A stretch of DNA of 5,116 nucleotides from Comamonadaceae bacterium (GCA_947454695.1 CANGMW010000200.1:1-5116); one strand, 5' to 3'. Counted from the first letter of the stretch, positions 1 through 5,116 are shown. The notes: generated from the sequence alone by a model not told the origin. Program-made: numbers and translations.

Positions 1-351
1 ATGATGTGCGAGGTCCCGAGCAACGCCATCCTGGCCGATGAGTTCCTCGAGTACTTTGACGGCTTCTCGATCGGCTCCAACGACTTGACGCAGCTCACCC
101 TGGGTCTGGACCGTGACTCCGGCCTGGAGTTGCTGGCCGCCGATTTTGACGAGCGTGACCCGGCCGTGGAAGCCATGATCAGCCGTGCCATCACCGCTTG
201 CCGCAAGCAAAACAAGTATGTCGGCATCTGCGGCCAGGGCCCCAGCGACCACCCTGACTTCGCGCGTTGGCTGGTCAAACAAGGCATCACCTCGATTTCG
301 CTCAATCCGGACTCCGTGGTGGAGACCTGGCGAAATATCGCTTCGATGTAA
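1..351 (+). CDS. ppsA: Phosphoenolpyruvate synthase, C-terminal 116 residues (5' end outside window)
   Basis: PpsA (pyruvate, water dikinase) makes phosphoenolpyruvate, AMP and phosphate from pyruvate, ATP and water in the cytoplasm, the entry step of gluconeogenesis from C3 acids. The fragment is the end of the C-terminal PEP/pyruvate-binding TIM-barrel domain. Visible motifs are MMCEVPSN at residues 1-8, GSNDLTQLTLGLDRDSG at 25-41 and GICGQGPSDH near 75-84. By analogy with pyruvate phosphate dikinase, Glu4 and Asp28 are Mg2+ ligands and Cys77 is the catalytic proton donor. The E. coli enzyme is about 792 residues, so roughly 85% of the gene lies upstream. The ATG at base 1 is an internal codon of the conserved motif, not the real start. 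The stop is TAA at 349-351, and the symporter begins 42 bases later. The fragment has no frame damage. Identification is near certain because the motifs match PpsA rather than PPDK or PTS enzyme I. Confidence 0.97.
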   Translation: MMCEVPSNAILADEFLEYFDGFSIGSNDLTQLTLGLDRDSGLELLAADFDERDPAVEAMISRAITACRKQNKYVGICGQGPSDHPDFARWLVKQGITSISLNPDSVVETWRNIASM

Positions 352-393
352 AAGCCCCGCCGCCATGGCCATCACACCTCGAAAGTTTTCAGC

Positions 394-2730
394 GTGTTGA
401 GGCCAGGCCTTGGGTTCCACCAGATAGCCGCATGGCTCGCAGGCTTACCCCTGCGGGCCATTCTTTTGCTGGTCTGGGTGGCGGTGGCTTTTGGCGGGAC
501 TTTTTTCGCCCGTGATTTGCAGTTCACGGTGGCGGGGTGGCCCCTGGGTTTTTGGTACGCCGCGCAGGGGGCTATGCTGTTTTTTGTGGTGTTGGTGGCC
601 TTGTTCGCCTGGCTTGAGAATCGCCGCGAAGCGGGCGGGATCGTCGTACCCCCAAACGCTGCTTATCTGGCCTACAAACGCCGGCTTAATCGTAATTTTC
701 TGCTCTTTGTCGCGGGGTTGCTGCTGTTCCTGGCGTTGATGACGGTGGCTGAAAATCTGGGACTCTCCAAATCCTGGGTGGGCGCCATATTCCTGGCCTG
801 TACCGTCAGCTTATATGCGGTGATTGGCATTTACAGCCGCACCGTTGATGCGGAGGAATATTACGTCGCAGGACGCCGCATCCCGGCTTTTTACAACGGC
901 TTGGCTACCGCCGCGGATTGGATGAGTGCAGCCTCTTTCATCAGCCTGGCGGGTGGACTCTATTTGCAGGGCTTTTCGGGTGCCGGCAACCAGCCTGGTG
1001 GTTTGGCCTATGTGCTGGGGTGGACCGGGGGCTTTTGCCTGGTGGCCCTGTTGGTCGCGCCCCATCTGCGCGCCCTGGACTTGTACACCGTGCCGGATTT
1101 TTTTGCGCATCGCTATGAAGGCCAGTGGCCGCGCCGTATTGCCGCTTTGGCAGCCGTGGTGTGCGCCTTCAGCTATGTGGTGGCTCAAATTTACGGGGTA
1201 GGTTTGATCACCTCGCGTTTGACGGGCGTGCAGTTTGAGATTGGCATCTTGTTGGGACTGGGTGGGGTGTTGGTGTGTTCGTTCTTGGGGGGCATGCGTG
1301 CTGTGACCTGGACCCAGGTGACCCAGTACGTGGTGTTGATCCTCGCGTTTTTGATTCCCGTTTCCTGGTTGGCTTACAAGCAGTTAGGTAACCCGTTGGC
1401 ACCTTTGGTCTACGGTCAGCAAATAGAACGCGTCACCGAGTTGGAAAAGCAGCTCAAAGCATCGCCGCAAGAGCACCAGGTCATTCAAGAATACGCGCAC
1501 CGCGCGCAGATTTATGCGATGAAGTTGCGCGACGTGGGTGCGGCCTTGAGCGCAGACCGCGAACTCATCCAAGAAAAAATCCGTTTGCTGGTCGAAGCGC
1601 GTGCCGATGTGGACACCGTGTTTCTGGCTAAGCGTGAACTGGCCTTACTGCCCAAAGACATCGCCTCAGCGCGTGAGGTGTGGACCCATGCCATGCAGGA
1701 CAATTTGGCGCGCGCCAAACCTTTAGGCGGAATGCCGGCCCATGCACAACCCTTCGACGGCGACCCCCACGGAACGCCACAGGAGCGCGACACCTTTGAG
1801 CTATCAAGAGCTAATTTTTTGGCGCTCATGTTCTGCCTGATGGTGGGCACCATGGGCATGCCCCATTTGCTCACCCGCTTTTACACCACCCCCACGGTGG
1901 CCGAGGCCCGCACCTCGGTGGGCTGGTCGCTATTGTTCATCACGTTGCTGTATGTGGCGGTACCCGCGCTGGCGGTGATGGTGAAGTTTGAAATCATGAG
2001 CCATTTGGTCGGTCAAAGCTTTGACAGCCTGCCCACCTGGATGGCCCAGTGGGCCAGGGTGGACAGCGGTCTGCTTTCCATACAGGACGTCAATGGCGAC
2101 CACATTTTGCAATTTGCAGAGCTCAAATTAGGGGCGGACATCATCATGCTGGCCACGCCGGAGCTCGGCGGCATGCCCTATGTCATTTCCGGCCTGGTGG
2201 CCGCCGGCGGGTTGGCCGCTGCCTTGTCCACCGCGGACGCCTTGCTGCTCACGATTGGCAATGCCTTGGCGCATGACCTCACGGGCCAAGCCCATACGCC
2301 CAATCGGGCGACTTCGATGCGACAAGTCATCTTGTCCAAATTTGCCTTGTTGGTGGTGGCCCTTGTCGCCGCTTTTGTGGCCGCCCAGCGATCCAGCGAC
2401 ATCTTGGTGTTGGTCACAGCGGCTTTTTCTATCGCAGGGGCGGCGTTTGTACCCGCGCTCGTGCTGGGCATTTTTTGGTCCAAGGCCACACGGCCCGGTG
2501 CGGTGAGCGGCATGCTCGCGGGCGTGGGAATCACGGTCTACTACATGCTGATCAACCTGAGCTCCTTGAGGGCTGCGCTGCACCTCAGTGGCACCGGTTT
2601 GTGGTGGGGCATCCAACCCGTGTCGGCCGGAATTTTCGGCGTCACTGCGGGGTTCATCACAACGGTGGTGGTGAGTCTCTTCACCCAGAGCGGGCGAGGG
2701 CAGGGGATAAACCCTCAAATCAGGCTATAA
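394..2730 (+). CDS. Sodium:solute symporter, fused small (DUF4212-like) and large (VC_2705-like) subunits
   Basis: This is an inner-membrane secondary transporter of the SSS family (TC 2.A.21), probably taking up a small organic acid with Na+. Residues 1-80 resemble the separate small subunit: two membrane helices (about 18-37 and 53-73) around GWPLGFW, then a basic, probably cytoplasmic linker (74-100). The large subunit follows, with helices near 101-118 and 127-147, then YYVAGRRIP (156-164) and a GLATAADWMSAASF-type stretch (169-182) as in ActP-like symporters. GGLAAALSTADALLL (605-619) contains Ser612 and Thr613, matching the Na+-binding pair Ser340/Thr341 of PutP. Residues about 330-472 are a long hydrophilic insert, and 565-576 form an EF-hand-like loop. 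The length, 778 residues, is well above ActP (about 550). The chosen start is GTG 394 with a weak GAAAG eight bases upstream; TTG 397 is possible, and the next in-frame Met is near residue 61, inside the second helix. The reading frame is the same as ppsA after its stop. The substrate is unknown; acetate or another monocarboxylate is an inference from the family and the ppsA neighbour. Confidence 0.9.
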   Translation: MLRPGLGFHQIAAWLAGLPLRAILLLVWVAVAFGGTFFARDLQFTVAGWPLGFWYAAQGAMLFFVVLVALFAWLENRREAGGIVVPPNAAYLAYKRRLNRNFLLFVAGLLLFLALMTVAENLGLSKSWVGAIFLACTVSLYAVIGIYSRTVDAEEYYVAGRRIPAFYNGLATAADWMSAASFISLAGGLYLQGFSGAGNQPGGLAYVLGWTGGFCLVALLVAPHLRALDLYTVPDFFAHRYEGQWPRRIAALAAVVCAFSYVVAQIYGVGLITSRLTGVQFEIGILLGLGGVLVCSFLGGMRAVTWTQVTQYVVLILAFLIPVSWLAYKQLGNPLAPLVYGQQIERVTELEKQLKASPQEHQVIQEYAHRAQIYAMKLRDVGAALSADRELIQEKIRLLVEARADVDTVFLAKRELALLPKDIASAREVWTHAMQDNLARAKPLGGMPAHAQPFDGDPHGTPQERDTFELSRANFLALMFCLMVGTMGMPHLLTRFYTTPTVAEARTSVGWSLLFITLLYVAVPALAVMVKFEIMSHLVGQSFDSLPTWMAQWARVDSGLLSIQDVNGDHILQFAELKLGADIIMLATPELGGMPYVISGLVAAGGLAAALSTADALLLTIGNALAHDLTGQAHTPNRATSMRQVILSKFALLVVALVAAFVAAQRSSDILVLVTAAFSIAGAAFVPALVLGIFWSKATRPGAVSGMLAGVGITVYYMLINLSSLRAALHLSGTGLWWGIQPVSAGIFGVTAGFITTVVVSLFTQSGRGQGINPQIRL

Positions 2731-2731
2731 T
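2726..2731 (+). promoter_or_regulatory. Perfect -10 hexamer TATAAT, candidate promoter of the rpsF operon
   Basis: TATAAT occurs exactly and overlaps the TAA stop (2728-2730) of the symporter, about 100 bases before rpsF. The next bases (CGCTGGC) form a GC-rich discriminator, which is typical of promoters under stringent control. No convincing TTGACA-like -35 lies 16-18 bases upstream (the sequence there is GGGGAT-like), and there is no TG extension. A start near 2737-2739 is inferred, giving a leader of about 93 bases. A chance match is possible, but the position ahead of a ribosomal protein operon supports it. Confidence 0.55.
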
Positions 2732-2745
2732 CGCTGGCTAACCTT

Positions 2746-2780
2746 GCTGCACCCCAAGTAGACGCTGGGGGCAGCTTTTT
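2746..2780 (+). terminator. Intrinsic-terminator-like hairpin between the symporter and rpsF
   Basis: The left arm GCTGC-A-CCCCA (2746-2756) pairs with TGGGGGCAGC (2766-2775). This gives ten base pairs with one bulged A and a nine-base loop, followed directly by TTTTT (2776-2780). It is the expected 3' end for the ppsA-symporter transcript. It also lies downstream of the TATAAT at 2726, so it could act as an attenuator in the rpsF leader. On the minus strand it has no comparable T-run, so it should work only in the plus direction. Confidence 0.7.
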
Positions 2781-2820
2781 CGCCCGACTTGATCAACTTT
2801 TGAGAGAGCGGGTTTCCCAC

Positions 2821-2826
2821 AAGGAG
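2821..2826 (+). promoter_or_regulatory. Ribosome binding site of rpsF (AAGGAG)
   Basis: AAGGAG ends five bases before ATG 2832. It is a strong Shine-Dalgarno sequence and fixes the rpsF start. A small GGG-TTT-CCC hairpin (2810-2818) sits just upstream of it. Confidence 0.85.
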
Positions 2827-2831
2827 TATCA

Positions 2832-3197
2832 ATGCGTCATTACGAAATCATTTTGATGATCCATCCGGATCAGAGCGAGCAGGTTCCTGCCATGCTCGAG
2901 CGCTACAAAGGCATGATCACCGCTGGCAACGGCAAGGTGCATCGTGTTGAAGACTGGGGCCGTCGCCAGATGGTCTACATGATCAACAAGCTGGCCAAAG
3001 CCCATTACCTGTGCCTGAATATCGAAGCTGACCAAGCCGTGATGGCCGAGTTGGAGCACGCATTCAAGTTCAATGACGCTGTGCTGCGTCATTTGACGGT
3101 TCTGAAGAAGAAAGCCGAAACCGGTCCTTCTTCCATGATGAAAACCGTGGAGCGTGAAGACGCCCGCAAGCAGCAGCAGGCCGAGTACCAGGCCTGA
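2832..3197 (+). CDS. rpsF: 30S ribosomal protein S6
   Basis: S6 binds the central domain of 16S rRNA together with S18, in the platform of the small subunit. The protein has 121 residues. The N-terminal MRHYEIILMIHPDQSEQVP and the stretch VEDWGRRQMVYMINKLAKAHY (about residues 38-58) match the S6 ferredoxin-like fold closely, as does KFNDAVLRHL in the C-terminal half. The tail after about residue 95 is charged and Gln-rich (KTVEREDARKQQQAEYQA), in place of the acidic or poly-Glu tail of E. coli S6. ATG 2832 is supported by the AAGGAG site and by homology from residue 1. It is the first gene of the rpsF-priB-rpsR-rplI operon, and priB begins 15 bases after its stop. In other bacteria the S6:S18 complex represses its own operon through the mRNA leader; whether that happens here is untested. 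Confidence 0.98.
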   Translation: MRHYEIILMIHPDQSEQVPAMLERYKGMITAGNGKVHRVEDWGRRQMVYMINKLAKAHYLCLNIEADQAVMAELEHAFKFNDAVLRHLTVLKKKAETGPSSMMKTVEREDARKQQQAEYQA

Positions 3198-3212
3198 TGG
3201 TTTGAGCGAGGT

Positions 3213-3506
3213 GTGAACCCCAATCAGCTTGTTTTGACTGCCCGTATTGCTGAAGTGCAAACTTTGCGATACACCCCGGCGGGATTGCCCGCACTGGACC
3301 TCAAACTCGATCACGAGTCCACGGTCACGGAGGCAGGCCAAGACAGGCAGGTATCGGCGGCAGTGAAGGCGGTGGCGATCGGCTCAGTAGCGGAAAGCCT
3401 TGTCAAACAAGCAGTCGGTTCTTTGTGGCGGTTCCAAGGCTTTGTGGCCACCCCTCGCAATGCCAAGCACCTTGTGTTCCATATTCAGTCATTCAGTCAA
3501 GATTAA
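3213..3506 (+). CDS. priB: Primosomal replication protein PriB
   Basis: PriB is a small single-OB-fold protein that binds single-stranded DNA and PriA helicase to restart stalled replication forks. The product has 97 residues, against 104 in E. coli. Residues 4-12 (NQLVLTARI) correspond to the first OB strand (NRLVLSGTV in E. coli), YTPAGLPALDLKLDHES aligns with the SPSGIPHCQFVLEHRS segment, and GSLWRFQGFVA with the GSRITVQGFIS strand. The position between rpsF and rpsR is the classic one. The start is GTG 3213, chosen because homology begins at MNPNQLVL. The upstream sequence has no good Shine-Dalgarno (only GAG-like triplets at 3204-3210), so translation is probably weak or coupled to rpsF, whose stop is 15 bases away. 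Neisseria-type PriB proteins lack a DnaT partner, and that may apply here. Confidence 0.95.
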   Translation: MNPNQLVLTARIAEVQTLRYTPAGLPALDLKLDHESTVTEAGQDRQVSAAVKAVAIGSVAESLVKQAVGSLWRFQGFVATPRNAKHLVFHIQSFSQD

Positions 3507-3510
3507 TTTT

Positions 3511-3517
3511 CAGGAGG
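3511..3517 (+). promoter_or_regulatory. Ribosome binding site of rpsR (CAGGAGG), decides the start
   Basis: This is a near-perfect Shine-Dalgarno ending five bases before ATG 3523. The rpsR frame stays open upstream to 3400, inside priB, but this site and the family's N-terminus (MATFKKFNKD) show that the start is 3523 and not an upstream ATG. It is clearly stronger than the priB site. Confidence 0.9.
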
Positions 3518-3522
3518 CCCAG

Positions 3523-3804
3523 ATGGCCACGTTTAAAAAATTCAACAAAGACAAGCGCCCCAAGCGCAATACCCAGTCGCTGCTGTTCAAGCGCAAGCGT
3601 TTTTGCCGCTTCACGGTGACCGGCGTCGAAGAGATCGACTACAAAGACATCGACACCCTGCGTGATTTCATTGCCGAAAACGGCAAGATCATTCCCGCTC
3701 GCCTGACTGGTACCCGTGCCATTTTCCAGCGCCAGCTCAACACCGCTATCAAGCGCGCGCGTTTCCTCGCGTTGCTGCCGTACAGCGACCAGCACAAGAT
3801 CTAA
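3523..3804 (+). CDS. rpsR: 30S ribosomal protein S18
   Basis: S18 pairs with S6 on the 16S rRNA platform. The protein has 93 residues. The core FKRKRFCRFTVTGVEEIDYK (about residues 22-41), then GKIIPARLTGTRAIFQRQL and IKRARFLALLPYSDQHK, match S18 throughout. Compared with the 75-residue E. coli protein it has about 18 extra N-terminal residues rich in Lys and Arg (MATFKKFNKDKRPKRNTQ). I know this extension from other betaproteobacterial S18 proteins, so it is not an annotation error. It has a single cysteine (Cys28) and no zinc-type CXXC pairs. The gene starts 16 bases after priB, and rplI starts 11 bases after its stop. High expression is expected from the strong binding site. Confidence 0.97.
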   Translation: MATFKKFNKDKRPKRNTQSLLFKRKRFCRFTVTGVEEIDYKDIDTLRDFIAENGKIIPARLTGTRAIFQRQLNTAIKRARFLALLPYSDQHKI

Positions 3805-3808
3805 GGAG
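3803..3808 (+). promoter_or_regulatory. Ribosome binding site of rplI (AAGGAG) overlapping the rpsR stop
   Basis: AAGGAG shares its first two bases with the TAA stop of rpsR (3802-3804) and ends seven bases before ATG 3816. The overlap favours re-initiation and matched S18 and L9 output. Confidence 0.85.
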
Positions 3809-3815
3809 TCGACTC

Positions 3816-4268
3816 ATGCAAATCATTCTGCTCGACAAAGTCGTGAACCTCGGTAACCTGGGCGAGATCGTCAAGGTCAAAGATGGCTACGCTCGCAATT
3901 TCCTGATTCCTTCGGGCCGTGCACGCCGTGCCACCGAAGAAGCCAAGAAAGACTTCGAAGCCAAGCGCGCCGAACTTGAAAAACAAGCTGCAGCCAAGTT
4001 GGCTGAGGCACAAGGTCAGGGCGAAAAACTCGCCGGCACCACCATCAAGCTGACTCAAAAAGCCGGTGTGGATGGTCGCTTGTTCGGTTCAGTAACCAAC
4101 TACGACATCGCCGAAGAGCTGATCAAAAACGGCTACAAGGTTGCTAAAGCCCAAGTGCGTATGCCCAATGGCCCGATCAAGGTCGTGGGTGACAGCTCGG
4201 TGAACGTTGCCCTGCACACCGACGTGGTGGTGGAGATCAACGTGTCGGTCTACGGCGAAACCGCCTGA
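3816..4268 (+). CDS. rplI: 50S ribosomal protein L9
   Basis: L9 binds domain V of 23S rRNA near the base of the L1 stalk and helps keep the reading frame. The 150-residue product is the usual length. The N-terminal rRNA-binding domain carries the family signature (LGNLGEIVKVKDGYARNFLIP, about residues 12-32). A long Lys/Glu/Ala-rich connecting helix (about 40-75) follows, then the C-terminal domain with DGRLFGSVTNYDIAEELIK. ATG 3816 has a good ribosome binding site and homology from the first residue. It is the last gene of the operon, and a terminator begins 18 bases after its TGA. Confidence 0.98.
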   Translation: MQIILLDKVVNLGNLGEIVKVKDGYARNFLIPSGRARRATEEAKKDFEAKRAELEKQAAAKLAEAQGQGEKLAGTTIKLTQKAGVDGRLFGSVTNYDIAEELIKNGYKVAKAQVRMPNGPIKVVGDSSVNVALHTDVVVEINVSVYGETA

Positions 4269-4285
4269 TTTGACGCATCCCCTTC

Positions 4286-4318
4286 AAAGCCGCCCGGTCC
4301 GCCGGGCGGCTTTTTCTT
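4286..4318 (+). terminator. Intrinsic terminator of the rpsF-priB-rpsR-rplI operon
   Basis: The perfect nine-base arms GCCGCCCGG (4289-4297) and CCGGGCGGC (4302-4310) enclose a TCCG loop. AAA before the stem can pair with TTT after it, and a TTTTT run (4311-4315) follows, then CTTT. This is a strong Rho-independent terminator separating rplI from dnaB, so dnaB needs its own promoter or read-through. Confidence 0.93.
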
Positions 4319-4331
4319 TGGGCTTGCCGAC

Positions 4332-4383
4332 TTATCCTCCAAATTCAACAGCTTGCCCACAGCGAATCATCAAGTTGTCCACA
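4332..4383 (+). promoter_or_regulatory. Array of DnaA-box-like 9-mers upstream of dnaB
   Basis: Three 9-mers resemble the DnaA box TTATCCACA in the same orientation: TTATCCTCC (4332-4340, two mismatches), TTGCCCACA (4353-4361, two mismatches) and TTGTCCACA (4375-4383, one mismatch). The last equals the preferred box of high-GC Streptomyces. The spacing is 21 and 22 bases, about two helical turns. The last two sit in a 12-of-15 direct repeat (4349-4363 and 4371-4385). The site lies between the rplI terminator and dnaB, so it could be a DnaA-responsive promoter region. No convincing -35/-10 pair was found; TAGCAT at 4416-4421 is the best, weak -10 candidate. Confidence 0.4.
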
Positions 4384-4433
4384 GCCTTTCACGCCAAGCT
4401 TCCAGGCTTTGGGGTTAGCATGTGACAAGCCCT

Positions 4434-4437
4434 AGGA
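4434..4437 (+). promoter_or_regulatory. Ribosome binding site of dnaB (AGGA)
   Basis: AGGA within CCTAGGAAC is separated from ATG 4445 by seven bases. It is moderate in strength and supports this start. Confidence 0.65.
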
Positions 4438-4444
4438 ACACAAC

Positions 4445-5116
4445 ATGTCAGCCGTTTTGACCACTGTCGATGATGATTACGGTACAGACCGTCAACTCGC
4501 CCAATTGCGCATTCCCCCGCACTCGATCGAAGCGGAATCCAGCGTACTGGGTGGCTTGCTGTTGGATAACCAAGCGTGGGAAGCGGTGAGCGAGTTGCTC
4601 ACTGACAGCGACTTCTACCGCTACGAACACCGGTTGGTATTTGCAGCCATGGCAACGCTGATCAACGGCAACCGACCGGCCGATGTGATCACCGTGTTTG
4701 AGCAGTTGCAAAGCCAAGGCAAGGCCGAAAGCGTGGGCGGCTTGGCTTACCTCAATTCTTTGGCGCAGTATGTGCCCAGTGCCGGCAACATTCGACGCTA
4801 CGCTGAGATTGTTCGTGAGCGCGCTATTCTCCGAAAATTGGTGAGTGCGAGTGATGAGATCGCCACCAATGCCTTCAACCCGCAAGGCCGACCTGTCGCG
4901 GCCATCCTGGACGAGTCCGAACAGAAAATTTTCAATATCGGCGAAGAAGGCTCACGCATGAAGCGTGGCTTTCAGGGGATGGACACCCTGGTGGTCTCGC
5001 TGATGGACCGTGTGCAGGAAATGGCTGATAACCCCAACGACATCACGGGGGTGCCCACCGGCTTTTATGACCTGGACCGCATGACCGCCGGTTTTCAGCC
5101 GGGCGACCTGATCGTA
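4445..5116 (+). CDS. dnaB: Replicative DNA helicase DnaB, N-terminal 224 residues (3' end outside window)
   Basis: DnaB is the hexameric 5'-3' helicase that unwinds the replication fork and recruits DnaG primase. My translation from ATG 4445 stays open to the window end. IPPHSIEAESSVLGGLLLDN (about residues 23-42) is the DnaB N-terminal signature. FYRYEHRLVFAAMATL, SVGGLAYLNSLAQ and PSAGNIRRYAEIVRERAILR follow in the order of the E. coli protein, completing the N-terminal collar domain by about residue 130. Residues 135-195 form the linker region, ending in TGVPTGFYDLDRMTAGFQPG (201-220), where the RecA-like motor domain begins. The window stops just before the expected Walker A motif, so motor intactness and the presence of an intein cannot be judged. 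The N-terminal leader before IPPHS is about 22 residues, slightly shorter than in E. coli. Placement after rplI is common in proteobacteria. Confidence 0.97.
   Translation, partial: MSAVLTTVDDDYGTDRQLAQLRIPPHSIEAESSVLGGLLLDNQAWEAVSELLTDSDFYRYEHRLVFAAMATLINGNRPADVITVFEQLQSQGKAESVGGLAYLNSLAQYVPSAGNIRRYAEIVRERAILRKLVSASDEIATNAFNPQGRPVAAILDESEQKIFNIGEEGSRMKRGFQGMDTLVVSLMDRVQEMADNPNDITGVPTGFYDLDRMTAGFQPGDLIV

Noticed and set aside
352..393. Possible terminator or regulatory site between ppsA and the symporter, around the GGCCATGGC-like palindrome near 362-370
   Set aside because: The palindrome is very short, with no following T-run and no promoter-like hexamers. I see nothing supportable in this gap beyond the weak GAAAG before GTG 394.
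1790..1822. AT-richer patch with AGCTATCAA and AGCTAATTTTTT inside the symporter, recalling dispersed repeats seen in Comamonadaceae intergenic regions
   Set aside because: It is too short and imperfect to call a repeat copy. It stays in frame and encodes the start of a conserved helix.
2128..2718. Long minus-strand open frame (196 codons) opposite the symporter, with others at 811-1188 and 1512-1874
   Set aside because: These are antisense shadows of a GC-rich coding region. The translations are low-complexity or rich in His, Gln, Arg and Gly, with no recognisable domain, and they lie wholly within a gene with clear homology.
2829..3341. Minus-strand open frame of 170 codons opposite rpsF and the start of priB
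   Set aside because: It is fully opposite two well-identified genes, has no domain I recognise, and no ribosome binding site was noted. It is best explained as a shadow frame.
3400..3522. N-terminal extension of rpsR into priB, giving a 134-residue product
   Set aside because: The extra 41 residues overlap priB and resemble no S18. The strong CAGGAGG before ATG 3523 and the family's N-terminus show the shorter start.
4394..4412. Small inverted repeat CCAAGC / GCTTTGG before dnaB, possible operator or leader hairpin
   Set aside because: It has only six pairs with a bulged T and no T-run, and such a match is expected by chance in 126 bases.
4448..4885. Minus-strand open frame of 145 codons opposite dnaB
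   Set aside because: The plus strand encodes unmistakable DnaB in this interval, and the antisense frame shows no known motif.

Overview
The window looks like ordinary chromosome from a GC-rich betaproteobacterium, most likely a member of the Comamonadaceae (Rhodoferax, Polaromonas or Acidovorax type). This rests on the protein sequences: the 93-residue S18 with a lysine-rich N-terminal extension, the S6 and L9 sequences, and the symporter are all of the kind I associate with that group. No database search was possible, so the genus is not assigned. All genes are on the plus strand.

Region 1 (1-2730) holds the last 116 codons of phosphoenolpyruvate synthase (ppsA), then after a 42-base gap a 778-residue sodium:solute symporter. 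The symporter is a fusion of the small (DUF4212-type) and large (VC_2705-type) subunits that are usually separate genes. The pair suggests uptake of a small organic acid coupled to gluconeogenesis, but the substrate cannot be read from the sequence.

Region 2 (2726-4318) is the conserved operon rpsF-priB-rpsR-rplI (S6, PriB, S18, L9), closed by a strong intrinsic terminator. A perfect TATAAT overlaps the symporter stop codon and probably serves this operon. An intrinsic-terminator-like hairpin with a T-run lies only about 10-50 bases downstream of it. It may end upstream transcription, attenuate the operon, or both.

Region 3 (4319-5116) is a 126-base intergenic stretch and the first 224 codons of the replicative helicase dnaB, cut off by the window end just before Walker A. 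The intergenic stretch carries two or three DnaA-box-like 9-mers spaced 21-22 bases apart.

I see no mobile element, tRNA, rRNA, CRISPR array or clearly new multi-gene system. The points worth a second look are the rpsF leader, the DnaA-box-like array before dnaB, and the fused symporter with its large hydrophilic insert and EF-hand-like loop. No stretch longer than 300 bases lacks a gene.
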